Assembly: GCF_014117425.1 (NCBI RefSeq)
Contig: NZ_CP059725.1
Coordinates: forward strand, 310,001 to 374,000
DNA from: Bartonella sp. HY038
GTDB lineage: Bacteria; Pseudomonadota; Alphaproteobacteria; Rhizobiales; Rhizobiaceae
Length of the DNA: 64,000 nucleotides
Direction of reading: 5' to 3'
The translations under genes were made by a program, and so were the position numbers. Positions 24,252-34,072 of the stretch are shown here, one piece after another; the first letter of the stretch is position 1; the number at the start of each line of letters is the position of its first letter. The notes below the pieces were generated by a model. The model was not told the origin of the DNA, searched no databases, and worked only from the letters and a program-made list of their open reading frames with translations.

Positions 24252-25283
24252 TTATGCGGCTGATTTAGGTGTCAATAGACCCTTGGCAACGAGAAGCTCA
24301 GCAATTTGTACTGCGTTTAGGGCAGCGCCCTTGCGCAAATTATCAGCAACCACCCAGAAAGATAAGCCGTTTTCAACGGTGATATCTTCGCGGATACGGC
24401 TAACAAAAGTATCATCTTCGCCTGCAGCTTCATGGGGTGTGACATAACCACCATCTTCGTGCTTATCAACTACCTGAACACCTGGAGCGTCACGCAATAA
24501 TTCGCGGGCTTCTTCAGCGCTAATTGGCTTGTCAAATTCAACATTAACCGCTTCACCATGGCCAATAAAGACAGGAACACGCACAGCTGTTGCGGTCATC
24601 TTGATCTTTGGATCAAGCATCTTTTTGGTTTCGGCTACCATTTTCCATTCTTCCTTGGTGTAGCCATCTTCCATAAAGACATCAATATGAGGAATAACGT
24701 TAAAAGCAATGCGCTTGGTAAACTTTTTAACCGAGATTGGATCACCAACGAAAACGCCGCGTGCTTGTTCAAAAAGTTCGTCCATGCCTTCCTTACCTGC
24801 ACCTGATACCGATTGGTAGGTGGATACAACAACGCGCTTGATGGTCGCTGCATCATGTAAAGGCTTTAACACGACTAAAAGCTGTGCAGTTGAGCAATTT
24901 GGATTGGCAATAATATTGCGCTTTTTAAAATCATTAATCGCATCAGGATTAACTTCAGGTACAATCAAAGGCACATCAGAATTATAACGCCATGCCGAGG
25001 AATTGTCGATAACGACACAGCCCTGTGCGGCAATCTTAGGAGACCATTCTTTTGAAATAGTACCACCAGCCGACATAAGGCAAATATCAGTATCGGAAAA
25101 ATCATAATTATCAAGGGCGCGAACTTTAAGCGTTCTGTCACCATAGGAAACTTCTGTTCCTAAACTGCGTCTTGAAGCAAGAGGAATAATTTCATCTGCA
25201 GGAAAGCCGCGTTCTTCTAAGATGTTAAGCATTTCACGGCCAACATTGCCTGTCGCGCCTACAATTGCAACCTTATAACCCAT
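24252..25283 (-). CDS. asd: Aspartate-semialdehyde dehydrogenase
   Basis: This 343-residue enzyme reduces aspartyl phosphate to aspartate semialdehyde with NADPH, at the branch to lysine/diaminopimelate, threonine and methionine. The N-terminal NADP fold is VAIVGATGNVGREMLNIL. The active cysteine lies in NPNCSTAQLLVVL near residue 130, and SVSGAGKEGMDELFEQ and VRVPVFIGHGEAVNVEF are family signatures. Length is normal. It lies alone on the minus strand, 104 bp after a possible small gene and a GC-rich structured element. It feeds lysA (41130-42401) in the same pathway. Confidence 0.97.
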   Translation of the reverse strand: MGYKVAIVGATGNVGREMLNILEERGFPADEIIPLASRRSLGTEVSYGDRTLKVRALDNYDFSDTDICLMSAGGTISKEWSPKIAAQGCVVIDNSSAWRYNSDVPLIVPEVNPDAINDFKKRNIIANPNCSTAQLLVVLKPLHDAATIKRVVVSTYQSVSGAGKEGMDELFEQARGVFVGDPISVKKFTKRIAFNVIPHIDVFMEDGYTKEEWKMVAETKKMLDPKIKMTATAVRVPVFIGHGEAVNVEFDKPISAEEARELLRDAPGVQVVDKHEDGGYVTPHEAAGEDDTFVSRIREDITVENGLSFWVVADNLRKGAALNAVQIAELLVAKGLLTPKSAA

Positions 25284-25297
25284 TTTGTCACTCCTGT

Positions 25298-25368
25298 CCC
25301 TCTCCGCTTTTCACGAGAACCCGGCGGCCACACCAGGCTTTCTCCCCGGGCCTTGACCCGGGAGAGGG
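25298..25368. repeat. GC-rich structured element between asd and the small ORF
   Basis: A stretch clearly richer in GC than its surroundings holds nested inverted repeats: ccctctcc (25298-25305) with ggagaggg (25361-25368), and inside it two cccggg blocks (25345-25350, 25357-25362). It could be a leader structure of asd or a copy of a dispersed intergenic repeat. An ORF that reads through it on the minus strand is judged spurious. Confidence 0.55.
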
Positions 25369-25387
25369 GCGAGTTGGCCAAGGGACA

Positions 25388-25504
25388 TTAAACCGTTTTG
25401 GTTGTCGTTTTCTTGAGGCCAGATTTTAGAGTTGACGAGCGCGCAGCAAGGCTTACACCAAAATGGTGTGTAAATTGAGCCAAATTTTCCGATAACTTGC
25501 GCAT
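25388..25504 (-). CDS. Possible small basic protein upstream of asd (38 residues)
   Basis: The minus strand has AGGAG, eight bases, then an ATG at 25504 opening 38 codons. The peptide starts MRKLSENLAQFTHHFGVSL and ends in a Lys/Thr-rich tail (KKTTTKTV). It has an amphipathic first half and a net positive charge, and no known motif. The ribosome site and the natural residue composition favour a real gene. It could also be a leader peptide for asd 104 bp downstream, although it lacks a run of lysine, threonine or methionine codons typical of attenuators. Function unknown. Confidence 0.45.
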   Translation of the reverse strand: MRKLSENLAQFTHHFGVSLAARSSTLKSGLKKTTTKTV

Positions 25505-25634
25505 TTTCGAAAACTCCTATGGGATTTGTTTTTAGCGTTTTTTTGCCATAAGTCAATTATCTATTCTGTTTCACTCAAAAAATATTGGTATGGGACAAGT
25601 AAAAGTTAAAATTTATGCGTCCAATACAAAAGCA

Positions 25635-25665
25635 AAATCCGCCCAATGACATATTGAGCGGATTT
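25635..25665 (-). terminator. Terminator of purH
   Basis: Twelve-base arms (aaatccgcccaa / ttgagcggattt, one mismatch) are followed on the minus strand by a T-rich TTTGCTTTTG, 18 bp after the purH stop. Confidence 0.7.
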
Positions 25666-25682
25666 AAATATTGTAGGTAAAA

Positions 25683-27299
25683 TTAATGGCGGAAATGACG
25701 CATACCAGTAAACACCATGGCAACATCATGTTCATTAGCCGCGGCAATTACTTCATCATCGCGGATAGAGCCACCTGGTTGAATAACTGCGGTAGCACCT
25801 GCTTCAATCGCTGATAATAAACCGTCAGCAAATGGGAAAAATGCGTCTGATGCAACAACAGAGCCTCTGGTTTGCGGCTCGCTCAAGCCTTGGGCATTGG
25901 CTGCATCGATGGCTTTTTGTGCAGCAATACGGGCGCTATCCACACGGCTCATTTGGCCAGCACCAATGCCGACGGTTGCACTATTTTTAGCATAAACTAT
26001 GGCATTTGATTTTACATGTTTTGCAACACGGAAAGCAAATTTCATGTCATTTAATTCACGCTCAGTTGGTTGGCGCTCAGTTACCACTTGTAAATCACAG
26101 GCATCAACAATGCCATTATCACGACTTTGCACCAAAAGGCCACCCGCGACGCTGCGATAGGTAATGCCTGCAGCTTTAGGGTCAGGTAAACCACCGGCAA
26201 TGAGCAAGCGCAAGTTTTTCTTGGCGGCGATGATTTCGCGCGCTGCTGGGGTTGCATCGGGTGCAATAATAACTTCGGTGAAAATTTTTACGATTTCTTC
26301 TGCAGCGTCTTCATCAAGAATGCGATTTAATGCCACAATGCCACCAAAGGCTGAAACAGGATCACAGGATAGGGCTTGTAAATAAGCGTCCTTTAAACTT
26401 GTGCCTTGCGCTACACCGCAAGGATTAGCATGCTTGATAATTGCAACCGCGGCTTGCTTTTCTGGCGAAAATTCGGCAACTAATTCAAAGGCTGCATCGG
26501 TATCATTGATATTATTATAAGAAAGCTGTTTGCCCTGCACAACTTGCGCTGTTGCAACACCAAAACGTTTTTCACCATTGACATAAAAGCCAGCTTGTTG
26601 ATGTGGGTTTTCTCCATAGCGCATAACTGTGTGCAATTTACCTGCTGTTGCGCGCCAAGTTGGTGTATCAATTTCTAATGTTTTGGCAAACCAATTAGAA
26701 ATAGCCGCATCGTAAGACGCAGTGCGAGCAAAAGCACGAGCCGCTAATTTGCGGCGAAATTCAAGGTTGAGGCTACCTTCATATTTATCAAGATTGGCAA
26801 GAACTTGGTCATAATCATCAGGATCAGTGACGATGGCGGTATAGGCATGGTTTTTAGCCGATGCCCTAATCATAGCAGGCCCGCCAATGTCGATATTTTC
26901 AACAATGGTGTCATTGTCAGCATCAGAGGCGACAACTTCTTCAAAAGGGTAAAGATTAACAACCACAAGATCAATACCAACAATGCCATGATCTTGCATA
27001 GCTTTGGCATGTTCTGGGTCGTCACGCACGGCTAATAATGCACCATGGACCGATGGATGCAAGGTCTTTACCCGGCCATCCATAATTTCAGGAAAGCCAG
27101 TAATTTCCGACACATCGCGCACTTTCAAGCCTGCTTCACTAATTGCTTTGGCTGTGCCGCCTGTTGAAATAAGTTCAACCCCGTGAGCAGTGAGCTTAGT
27201 TGCAAAATCAATCAAACCGCGTTTATCAGAAACAGAAAGCAAAGCGCGGCGCACCCGATGTAAATCAGGAGCGGGAACATGTTTAGAAATGACAGCCAT
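25683..27299 (-). CDS. purH: Bifunctional AICAR transformylase / IMP cyclohydrolase
   Basis: This 538-residue enzyme does the last two steps of IMP synthesis in the cytosol. The N-terminal cyclohydrolase domain (about 1-200) has [29 protein letters not shown] and [15 protein letters not shown]. The C-terminal transformylase has [27 protein letters not shown] and [11 protein letters not shown] chose the ATG at 27299 because it gives the usual MAVISKH start and length; a longer in-frame extension to 27356 has no support. It is monocistronic with its own terminator. Confidence 0.97.
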   Translation of the reverse strand: MAVISKHVPAPDLHRVRRALLSVSDKRGLIDFATKLTAHGVELISTGGTAKAISEAGLKVRDVSEITGFPEIMDGRVKTLHPSVHGALLAVRDDPEHAKAMQDHGIVGIDLVVVNLYPFEEVVASDADNDTIVENIDIGGPAMIRASAKNHAYTAIVTDPDDYDQVLANLDKYEGSLNLEFRRKLAARAFARTASYDAAISNWFAKTLEIDTPTWRATAGKLHTVMRYGENPHQQAGFYVNGEKRFGVATAQVVQGKQLSYNNINDTDAAFELVAEFSPEKQAAVAIIKHANPCGVAQGTSLKDAYLQALSCDPVSAFGGIVALNRILDEDAAEEIVKIFTEVIIAPDATPAAREIIAAKKNLRLLIAGGLPDPKAAGITYRSVAGGLLVQSRDNGIVDACDLQVVTERQPTERELNDMKFAFRVAKHVKSNAIVYAKNSATVGIGAGQMSRVDSARIAAQKAIDAANAQGLSEPQTRGSVVASDAFFPFADGLLSAIEAGATAVIQPGGSIRDDEVIAAANEHDVAMVFTGMRHFRH

Positions 27300-27413
27300 G
27301 AGAATTACCCTATTTGAAGATGGAGGGAAAGAATGGCTATGCCATAGCATAGACAAACAAAAATTCCTATAGTGACATTATGAATTCAATATAGGAATAA
27401 CCCTGCTTTACGA

Positions 27414-27833
27414 CTATTTGCTGTTGCCGTAGAAAATACCTTGCGTTTGGTATAAATGAAGGACGCGTTTAGCTAATTGGGGGTCGGTTAAGTCATCCAT
27501 AGTTATGTCTAATTTATTTTTCTGTGGATCATTAATAAGATCAACGAAAATTCGTTCACAAAATCGCTGGTCTGAAGTCATCAAGTCTTGAAGCCTTTGA
27601 AGGGAATTATCGACAGGAAGCTTTGCCATTTTGGTTAAGCAAAGCATGTTTGTAATATCTATTTTTCGTATTGAGAGTTCTTTGAATAGAGGGTCTTTGG
27701 TTATTTCGCCAAAAAATACAGTTAATTGTTCATCGCTCGCATTGGCAGGATTTTTTTTGCAGCCAAAAACAAAATTACAAAGCAGGGCTAAAATGACAAA
27801 TTTTAGCAGTAAATATTTTGGTTTATTTTTCAA
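27414..27833 (-). CDS. Putative lipoprotein, unknown function
   Basis: I do not recognise this 139-residue protein. The N-terminus is a lipoprotein signal: KNKPKY, a hydrophobic stretch LLLKFVILALLCNFVF, and a lipobox VFGC with Cys25, followed by Lys-Lys. The mature part is helical and charged (QLTVFFGEITKDPLFKELSIRK, QDLMTSDQRFCERIFVDLINDPQ). It starts at a TTG with only a weak ribosome site. It probably sits on the periplasmic side of a membrane. It lies downstream-opposed to nothing informative, so context gives no role. Confidence 0.6.
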   Translation of the reverse strand: MKNKPKYLLLKFVILALLCNFVFGCKKNPANASDEQLTVFFGEITKDPLFKELSIRKIDITNMLCLTKMAKLPVDNSLQRLQDLMTSDQRFCERIFVDLINDPQKNKLDITMDDLTDPQLAKRVLHLYQTQGIFYGNSK

Positions 27834-28348
27834 TTGTTTTTCTTTTCATACATTTTTAGCGTATTTTTTGCCGATTATACGAAATATGCTATATTATAAA
27901 TTAAAAACCTTACATAATTTGATCAAAATATGCATATATTTTATCAAATTATGGTATTTCTATTTCAAAAAGCGAATGTTTCATTGTATTATGGCTAAGG
28001 ATCTTGAAAACCTGCGTTAACACAAAGGAGTATCTAGGTAATGCATGATACGGGAATATTTTGATCCAATGCATGTTAAGATATATATATAAAAAAAAGT
28101 GAATATTTAATCGTTGAAACTTAAGGTGGACATTGGTTCGTTAGGTATTTTAATAATAGCATAAATATTCTTAAAATTCATGGATAAATTTTTTGTAATT
28201 TGCCAGTTCATATATGGGAAAGCCTAAAGAACTGTAATATAAACAGCCAATAAGAGTTGTATTTAGATATTATGAAATAATTCTGGGGTAATCGCATTGC
28301 TCCATTGTCGTGAAAACACTTTAATCAATAAACTATGGGAGATAGAAT
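27834..28348. other. Intergenic, no gene seen
   Basis: Very AT-rich. A 7-codon ORF after AAGGAG near 28052 is too short to support. It must hold the promoter of the aldehyde dehydrogenase; no operator-like dyad is evident. Confidence 0.5.
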
Positions 28349-29776
28349 ATGATTGAGAAACGCCAATTTTATATTGATGGTAAATGGGTTAATCCAATTC
28401 AAAATAATGACTTAAGCGTTATTGATCCATCAACCGAAGAAGCCTATGCGGTTATTTCCATTGGTGGTATAGAAGACACCAATAATGCTGTCGCAGCAGC
28501 TAAAAAGGCCTTTCCAACATGGTCGCAAACAACACCAGAGGAACGGCTTGATTATGTGGAACGTATTTTGGCTGTTTATAATCGCCGTATCAGTGAAATG
28601 GCTGAAGCTATTACTTATGAAATGGGTGCGCCAAGCGACATGGCTTTGTCTCAACAAGCAGAGGCTGGAAAATGCCATATTGAAGATTTTATTGCTGTTT
28701 TTAAAAAATTCAAATTTGTACGCCCCCTTAACGAAGAAAATGAGGGCGCACTTGTTTATGATGCCATTGGTGTCGTTGGTTTGATTACGCCGTGGAACTG
28801 GCCGATGAACCAAGTTACTTTGAAAGTCATACCGGCCCTTCTTGCTGGTTGTACCATGGTGCTTAAACCATCGGAAATTGCGCCAATGTCATCATTGCTT
28901 ATGGCAGAATTTATTGATGAAGCTGGCGTTCCTGCAGGCGTTTTCAATTTGGTTAATGGTGATGGCGCTGGTGTTGGCACTTGTCTTTCTGGTCACCCTG
29001 ATGTGGAAATGATTAGCTTTACCGGTTCAACTCGCGCTGGCAAGGCCATATCTGAAAATGCGGCTAAATCCTTAAAGCGGGTTGCACTTGAGCTTGGTGG
29101 TAAAGGTGCTAATATCATCTTTGCCGATGCAGATGAAGATGCGGTAAAGCGCGGTATTTTACATTGCTTTAATAATAGCGGTCAAAGCTGTAATGCGCCA
29201 ACCCGTATGATGGTTGAACGCCCACTTTATGCAAAAGCAGTTGAATTTGCGAAAAGTTTTGGTGCAAGCGTTAAAGTTGGCAATCCAAAGGAAGCAGGCA
29301 ATCATATTGGCCCTGTTGTGTCTAAAGCACAATTTGACAAGATTGAAGACCTTATTCAAGTTGGTATAGATGAAGGGGCAACTTTGCTCTGTGGCGGTGT
29401 TGGTCGTCCCGATCATTTGTCAAAAGGCTATTATGTGCGCCCAACTATTTTTGCTGATGTGCATGATGATATGCGCATTTATCGCGAAGAAATTTTTGGC
29501 CCTGTTTTGTCAATTATGCCCTTTGATAGCGAGGAAGAAGCAATAAAACTTGCCAATGATACGGAATATGGTTTGACCAATTATATCCAATCACAAGACG
29601 CAGAAAAATGTCGCCGCGTTGCGCGTGTTTTGCGCTCTGGCATGGTGGCCGTCAATGGTAAGGGCTTGCCACGCCAATGCTTCTTTGGCGGTGTTAAAAG
29701 CTCCGGTCGCGCAAGAGAAGGTGGAATTTGGGGGATTGAAGAATTCCTTGATAGCAAAGCCGTCTCACAGTGGTAG
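28349..29776 (+). CDS. Aldehyde dehydrogenase (NAD(P)+-dependent)
   Basis: This 475-residue ALDH oxidises an aldehyde to an acid. It carries the NAD-fold segment TPWNWPMNQVTLKVIPALLAGCTMVLKPSE, FTGSTRAGKAI, the general base Glu in LELGGKGANI near residue 246, and the nucleophile Cys in NNSGQSCNAPTRM near 280. The C-terminal EEIFGPVLSIMPF and FGGVKSSGRAREGG are also standard. GGGAGA precedes the ATG. It is monocistronic with a strong terminator. The substrate is not readable; related enzymes of the AldA/betaine-aldehyde group act on small aldehydes. Confidence 0.92.
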   Translation: MIEKRQFYIDGKWVNPIQNNDLSVIDPSTEEAYAVISIGGIEDTNNAVAAAKKAFPTWSQTTPEERLDYVERILAVYNRRISEMAEAITYEMGAPSDMALSQQAEAGKCHIEDFIAVFKKFKFVRPLNEENEGALVYDAIGVVGLITPWNWPMNQVTLKVIPALLAGCTMVLKPSEIAPMSSLLMAEFIDEAGVPAGVFNLVNGDGAGVGTCLSGHPDVEMISFTGSTRAGKAISENAAKSLKRVALELGGKGANIIFADADEDAVKRGILHCFNNSGQSCNAPTRMMVERPLYAKAVEFAKSFGASVKVGNPKEAGNHIGPVVSKAQFDKIEDLIQVGIDEGATLLCGGVGRPDHLSKGYYVRPTIFADVHDDMRIYREEIFGPVLSIMPFDSEEEAIKLANDTEYGLTNYIQSQDAEKCRRVARVLRSGMVAVNGKGLPRQCFFGGVKSSGRAREGGIWGIEEFLDSKAVSQW

Positions 29777-29803
29777 TTTTATACATTGGTAGTTTTATAA
29801 AGC

Positions 29804-29832
29804 AAAAAGGCAGCGTCACCGCTGCCTTTTTA
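29804..29832 (+). terminator. Rho-independent terminator of the aldehyde dehydrogenase
   Basis: A 12-bp perfect stem (aaaaaggcagcg / cgctgccttttt) with a tcac loop and a T run, 27 bp after the stop. Confidence 0.92.
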
Positions 29833-29895
29833 ATGGGTTGTCGATTAAAAACCTTATCGTGGCAAAAGATTTTGGTCGCCTGCAAGATTAAGGTT

Positions 29896-30162
29896 AGAAC
29901 CTATTAATTTAAATGAAATGGCACAATAAAAAGCAAAAATATACAAGGAGGAGAGCGAAAAGTGGGTGGTATACCCATTTGAACCTTACGACGCAGTAGA
30001 TTACAGCTGTTTTTGTGTCCTTTCATGATACAAGTAAATTTTCACGATAACTTTGTCGAAGACCCTTGAAAATATCCCTATTCCTGTGGATCTTCTCACC
30101 TTTAATCTTTGGGTTCTCACAAAAAAATTCCTCAAACCATTTTGTTCAAATTAATAGGTTCT
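29896..30162. mobile_element. MITE-like 267-bp element with 26-bp inverted termini
   Basis: The left end (29896-29921) begins agaacctattaattt, and the right end (30137-30162) is its reverse complement over 26 bp with three mismatches. The inside has no ORF with a domain. The end words and size fit a non-autonomous transposable element. I see no clear target-site duplication and no second copy in the window. Confidence 0.5.
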
Positions 30163-30625
30163 GACCCTAGGGGCAACACGCTAATGCAAGCAAAGGCGGA
30201 TCGGTTTTAAAAGCGCCATAGGCTCTTATTTTTTTAGCACCGAATTTGAAAAATGTGCTTCTAGCAGGCTGGCTAATTTCAAAATTGCCGGTCTAGCAAC
30301 CCATCATTTCTTTAAATAATCCAATTTTTGAGTTATCTTTCTTTTTAATCAATAGGATACTGCTTTTCAGATAACGCTTATTGAATCAATATTCGTACGA
30401 CTAAAAAGAGAATTGCATTCTTATAATTAACCTGCAATCGAACTATGGTATTTTAATAGAGTATATCCTCTATTTGTTAAATGACGTTACATGAAAATCC
30501 ATTTAACTATATGAGGTTATACCATTTAGTAATTTTAAAGAGGCAATTTATACATATTTTTAATTGAAATACATGATATAGAATGATAGTTAGCAATTTA
30601 GAATTTAATTCTGAGGGATATTTTT
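30163..30625. other. Upstream region of the autotransporter
   Basis: No ORF. The last 150 bp are very AT-rich. A ribosome site TGAGGGA lies 9 bases before the autotransporter ATG. No regulator binding site can be named. Confidence 0.5.
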
Positions 30626-33600
30626 ATGGCTTTAGGTTTGCAATTTAAACGGTCAGTATCGGTTGTCGCATTAGCAACGGCGCTTGGAGCAACAGGGGTA
30701 ATTCTACAATCAGTTTTAGCACCAGCTATGGCAGCAGACATAGAATATGGTGGTGTTAATGATATCAGTGTATTGCAAATTGACCCAATGGGAAATGGTT
30801 ATAATTACCAAAGCCTTTATCCAAATGCCAATGCAACACAATCTGCCAATAAAATAACAGTTACGGGAAACACAGCAAGCGTAAATGCAGTGAATGGCAA
30901 AGATGTTTGGAATACAGATGCTAGCGACGGCAAAATTGTTGTAGCACCCTATGTGGTTTATGGCGGTATTGATATTGGTGCTAATGGTACAAGCGGTGAT
31001 AATGCAAATGGAGCGAGCGGGGCAAACGTCTCTGAAAATAGTGTTACGATAAAAGATGTTCAATATGATTGGACAGGTCATATTGCAGTTAACAATAGCT
31101 CGGATAGAAGTTATGGCCCTTTTGGTGGTGGCAGCATAATAGGCGGTGTTAGCATTGGTGGCAATGGAGCATTCGGTGCGCTATCTGGAAATGGCGGCGC
31201 AGTAACCAAAAACTCTGTTGCTCTAACAAATGTAGACATTAGCGGCGGTATTGGCACCCAAGGCGGCGGCCTTGTACTTGGCGGATTGAGCATTGGTGGT
31301 TCAGCCTCTTCAGCTTTTAATGACCGAAATACTCACGCGAATGGTGGTCTTGTCGGTGAGAACCTTGTGACCCTTGCTCATGTTAGATTAACCGGTGCGG
31401 AGACAACAAGACCAACCTTTTCCCTCAGTGGTACCCAAGGAGGCTTCGGCGGTGGTTCAGTTATTGGCGGTGTGAGTATTGCAGGAACAGCCGGCGCAGG
31501 CGGCACAGTTCATGGCAATATTATTACCCTAACCGATGTCCAACTGATTGGCGCAAAAGGCGGTGATGGATTGCGTGGTTCTGGCGGCGGGGGCCACGGC
31601 GGCATTGGTGGCGGTTCAGTGTTTGGCGGCATTAGCTATGGTGGCACTGCAATTGGCGCGAGCTTTGGCGCTGGCGCTGGCGGTGAAGTGCGTGATAATC
31701 GCTTGCTAATCACCAATGCGACATTAACTGGAGCAGATGGCGGTCGTGGTAATAATGGTGGCGGCGGTGGTGGTGGTCACGGCGGTGCTGGTGGCGGCCT
31801 TATTGTTGGTGGTGCAAGTTTTGGTGGCTCTGGTATTGGCGATAATATTGGCGGAGGCAAAGGCGGTGCCGTCACCTCAAACCAGGTCGTATTAACCAAT
31901 ATTACATTGATAGGGGCAGATGGTGGCACTGGCTCTGATGCCACCGGTGGTGGTGGCCATGGTGGTATTGGTGGCGGTTCTGTCATTGGCGGATTAAGTG
32001 TTGGTGGATCTTCTGGCTATGATGATGGCTTGGATACAAATGGTACCGGTATAGGTGGCTTTGGTGGACTTGTTAGCCAAAACGAAGTTATTGTAAAAGA
32101 TGTAACCTTGATAGGCGCTAAAGGCGGTTTGGGTGGTGAAGGTGAAATAGCTGGCCATGGCAGTCAAGGCGTTGATGGAGGTTCAATCTTTGGTGGATTG
32201 AGCATTGGTGGCACTGGCGGCTTTAGCAATGGTGGCAATGGTGGCGATGTTACTGGCAACAAGATTAATATTTCTGGCAAATCACTCATTTGGGGTAATG
32301 TCTATGGCGGTTATAGCATGGGAGGGGCAGCCGACCCGATAGAAGACAGCGGTATTGGTGGTGCGACAATCAATAATATTGTTACCCTTGAAGGAACCGA
32401 CATAAAGATAGGCAATCGCGATGAGAATAATAATCTTACATCTTACGGTGCAATTTATGGTGGTTATAGTCTCAATGGTGATGGCAGCGTTAATAGCGCT
32501 TTTGATAAGGTTGCCGCTGGGAATACGTTAAATCTCAATGGTTATCGTGGCACACTATCAGGTATTTATAATTTTGAAAATTATAATTGGTTATTGCCAA
32601 GCAATGTCTTTAACGGCGACACAATGGTGACTATTGCAGAAAATGGTACACCAGTTGACCTTACAAATACAAAACATAGTATCGCTATGTATAATGATGG
32701 TTCGCGTTTAAATGTTGGTGATCGGGTAAATTTGATTGATAAAACCCAAGGATCATGGACAGCTTCTGGTCTCTATACAATTCAGCAAGGCAGCTTTATC
32801 ATTTATGAAGCAAGCTTAGCCCAACAAGCTGATGATAATCATGCACTTGTGCTGACCATTAATGATAAAGCAGATAGAGCTTCTGGCAATTCTGGTGGCA
32901 GTAGTTCTAACGCTAATAATAACGCTTGGGGAGGAACTACAAGCACAGGGCAATCGGCCGCACGGCTTAATCCGCAGTCAAAATCCTATGCCGAAGGTCG
33001 CGCAGCTGCATTGGCATTTGCCAATCAAGGCAATGATCTAATAGGTTCAAGTATTAATATCATCCGTACACAAGCTTTTTCACAAGGGGCAGAAACGAAA
33101 AATGCATTAGTACCTTTCGTACTTATGAATGGTTCATCGCAGCGCTATGAAACTGGAAGCCATGTTGATATGAAGGGCTTTAATATGGCTCTTGGTTTAG
33201 CACTTGGCTTTGATTTTAATTGCGGCCATAAAGGAACAGTCGGTGCTTTCTTTGAATATGGACGTGGTACTTATGATACCTATAATAGCTTTACTAATTA
33301 CGCTGCCGTTTATGGCGATGGTAACAGCAATTATAAGGGCGGCGGCATTTTTGGCCGTATTGATTTTGTGGGTAGTGGTCTTGGCAAAGTCAATACTATT
33401 GCGGCAGATCAAGCCGATGGGCTTTATGCTGAGGTATCATTGCGTGCTGGTCGCTCCACGAATAAGTTTGATGTGGGGCAGACCTTTGGCGGTCTTTCTT
33501 TCTTAAACGGTAATTATAGCGGTTCTTATGAGAGCAACTCAACCTATTATGGTGGACATTTAGCTGGCGGTTATGTGTTTAATTTTGATGAAAAACAATC

Positions 33601-33982
33601 GCTTGATGTATATGGTCGCTATTTATGGACACATATGGATAGCGATACAGTGACAATTGGCTATGAACGTTTGCATTTTGATAGTTCAACAAGTTCACGC
33701 CTGCAAATTGGTGGTCGCTATGGCTATAACTATAATGACCAGTTGAAACCTTATATCGGTGCAACTTATGAGCATGAGTTTGATGGCGATATATCAGCAA
33801 AGGCTTATGAGTTTAATTTGGATAAGCCATCATTAAAAGGTGATAGTGGTATTTTTGAAGCAGGTTTCAATGTGCAGCCAATATCAACTAATAAAGCACT
33901 AAGCATTGATGTTAATGGCCAAGGCTATGTCGGCGAGCGTCAAGGCGGCGGCGGCGGTGTAAAAGTTAAATATCAATTCTAA
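30626..33982 (+). CDS. Autotransporter (type Va) with glycine-rich repeat passenger
   Basis: This is an 1118-residue outer-membrane protein. The signal peptide spans about residues 1-36 (FKRSVSVVALATALGATGV..., cleavage after PAMAA). The passenger (to about 790) has about eight glycine-rich repeats 55-75 residues apart. Each runs from a GGGHGGIGGGSVIGGLSVGG-like block to a beta segment such as NVVTLKDVTLIGA. A Ser/Asn linker follows (SGNSGGSSSNANN, about 755-768), then a beta-barrel of about 280 residues (from about 835) ending in KVKYQF with a C-terminal Phe for BAM recognition. Passengers of this kind act in adhesion or aggregation; the role here is inferred. A strong terminator follows. 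Confidence 0.9.
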   Translation: MALGLQFKRSVSVVALATALGATGVILQSVLAPAMAADIEYGGVNDISVLQIDPMGNGYNYQSLYPNANATQSANKITVTGNTASVNAVNGKDVWNTDASDGKIVVAPYVVYGGIDIGANGTSGDNANGASGANVSENSVTIKDVQYDWTGHIAVNNSSDRSYGPFGGGSIIGGVSIGGNGAFGALSGNGGAVTKNSVALTNVDISGGIGTQGGGLVLGGLSIGGSASSAFNDRNTHANGGLVGENLVTLAHVRLTGAETTRPTFSLSGTQGGFGGGSVIGGVSIAGTAGAGGTVHGNIITLTDVQLIGAKGGDGLRGSGGGGHGGIGGGSVFGGISYGGTAIGASFGAGAGGEVRDNRLLITNATLTGADGGRGNNGGGGGGGHGGAGGGLIVGGASFGGSGIGDNIGGGKGGAVTSNQVVLTNITLIGADGGTGSDATGGGGHGGIGGGSVIGGLSVGGSSGYDDGLDTNGTGIGGFGGLVSQNEVIVKDVTLIGAKGGLGGEGEIAGHGSQGVDGGSIFGGLSIGGTGGFSNGGNGGDVTGNKINISGKSLIWGNVYGGYSMGGAADPIEDSGIGGATINNIVTLEGTDIKIGNRDENNNLTSYGAIYGGYSLNGDGSVNSAFDKVAAGNTLNLNGYRGTLSGIYNFENYNWLLPSNVFNGDTMVTIAENGTPVDLTNTKHSIAMYNDGSRLNVGDRVNLIDKTQGSWTASGLYTIQQGSFIIYEASLAQQADDNHALVLTINDKADRASGNSGGSSSNANNNAWGGTTSTGQSAARLNPQSKSYAEGRAAALAFANQGNDLIGSSINIIRTQAFSQGAETKNALVPFVLMNGSSQRYETGSHVDMKGFNMALGLALGFDFNCGHKGTVGAFFEYGRGTYDTYNSFTNYAAVYGDGNSNYKGGGIFGRIDFVGSGLGKVNTIAADQADGLYAEVSLRAGRSTNKFDVGQTFGGLSFLNGNYSGSYESNSTYYGGHLAGGYVFNFDEKQSLDVYGRYLWTHMDSDTVTIGYERLHFDSSTSSRLQIGGRYGYNYNDQLKPYIGATYEHEFDGDISAKAYEFNLDKPSLKGDSGIFEAGFNVQPISTNKALSIDVNGQGYVGERQGGGGGVKVKYQF

Positions 33983-34037
33983 CTATTTGAAATATTTTAC
34001 ATTGGCATAATCATTAATACAACGTGCCTCAATAATT

Positions 34038-34072
34038 AAAAGCCAGCACAGATTTATTTTGTGCTGGCTTTT
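34038..34072 (+). terminator. Rho-independent terminator of the autotransporter
   Basis: Twelve-bp perfect arms (aaaagccagcac / gtgctggctttt), 55 bp after the stop. Being flanked by A and T runs, it can work on both strands. Confidence 0.88.

Noticed and set aside
25311..25556. 81-codon minus-strand ORF across the region upstream of asd
   Set aside because: It reads through the GC-rich structured repeat, has no ribosome site and overlaps the better-supported 38-residue ORF in another frame.
27631..28020. 129-codon plus-strand ORF opposite the lipoprotein gene
   Set aside because: Mostly antisense to the lipoprotein, with no ribosome site or domain; the rest is AT-rich low complexity.
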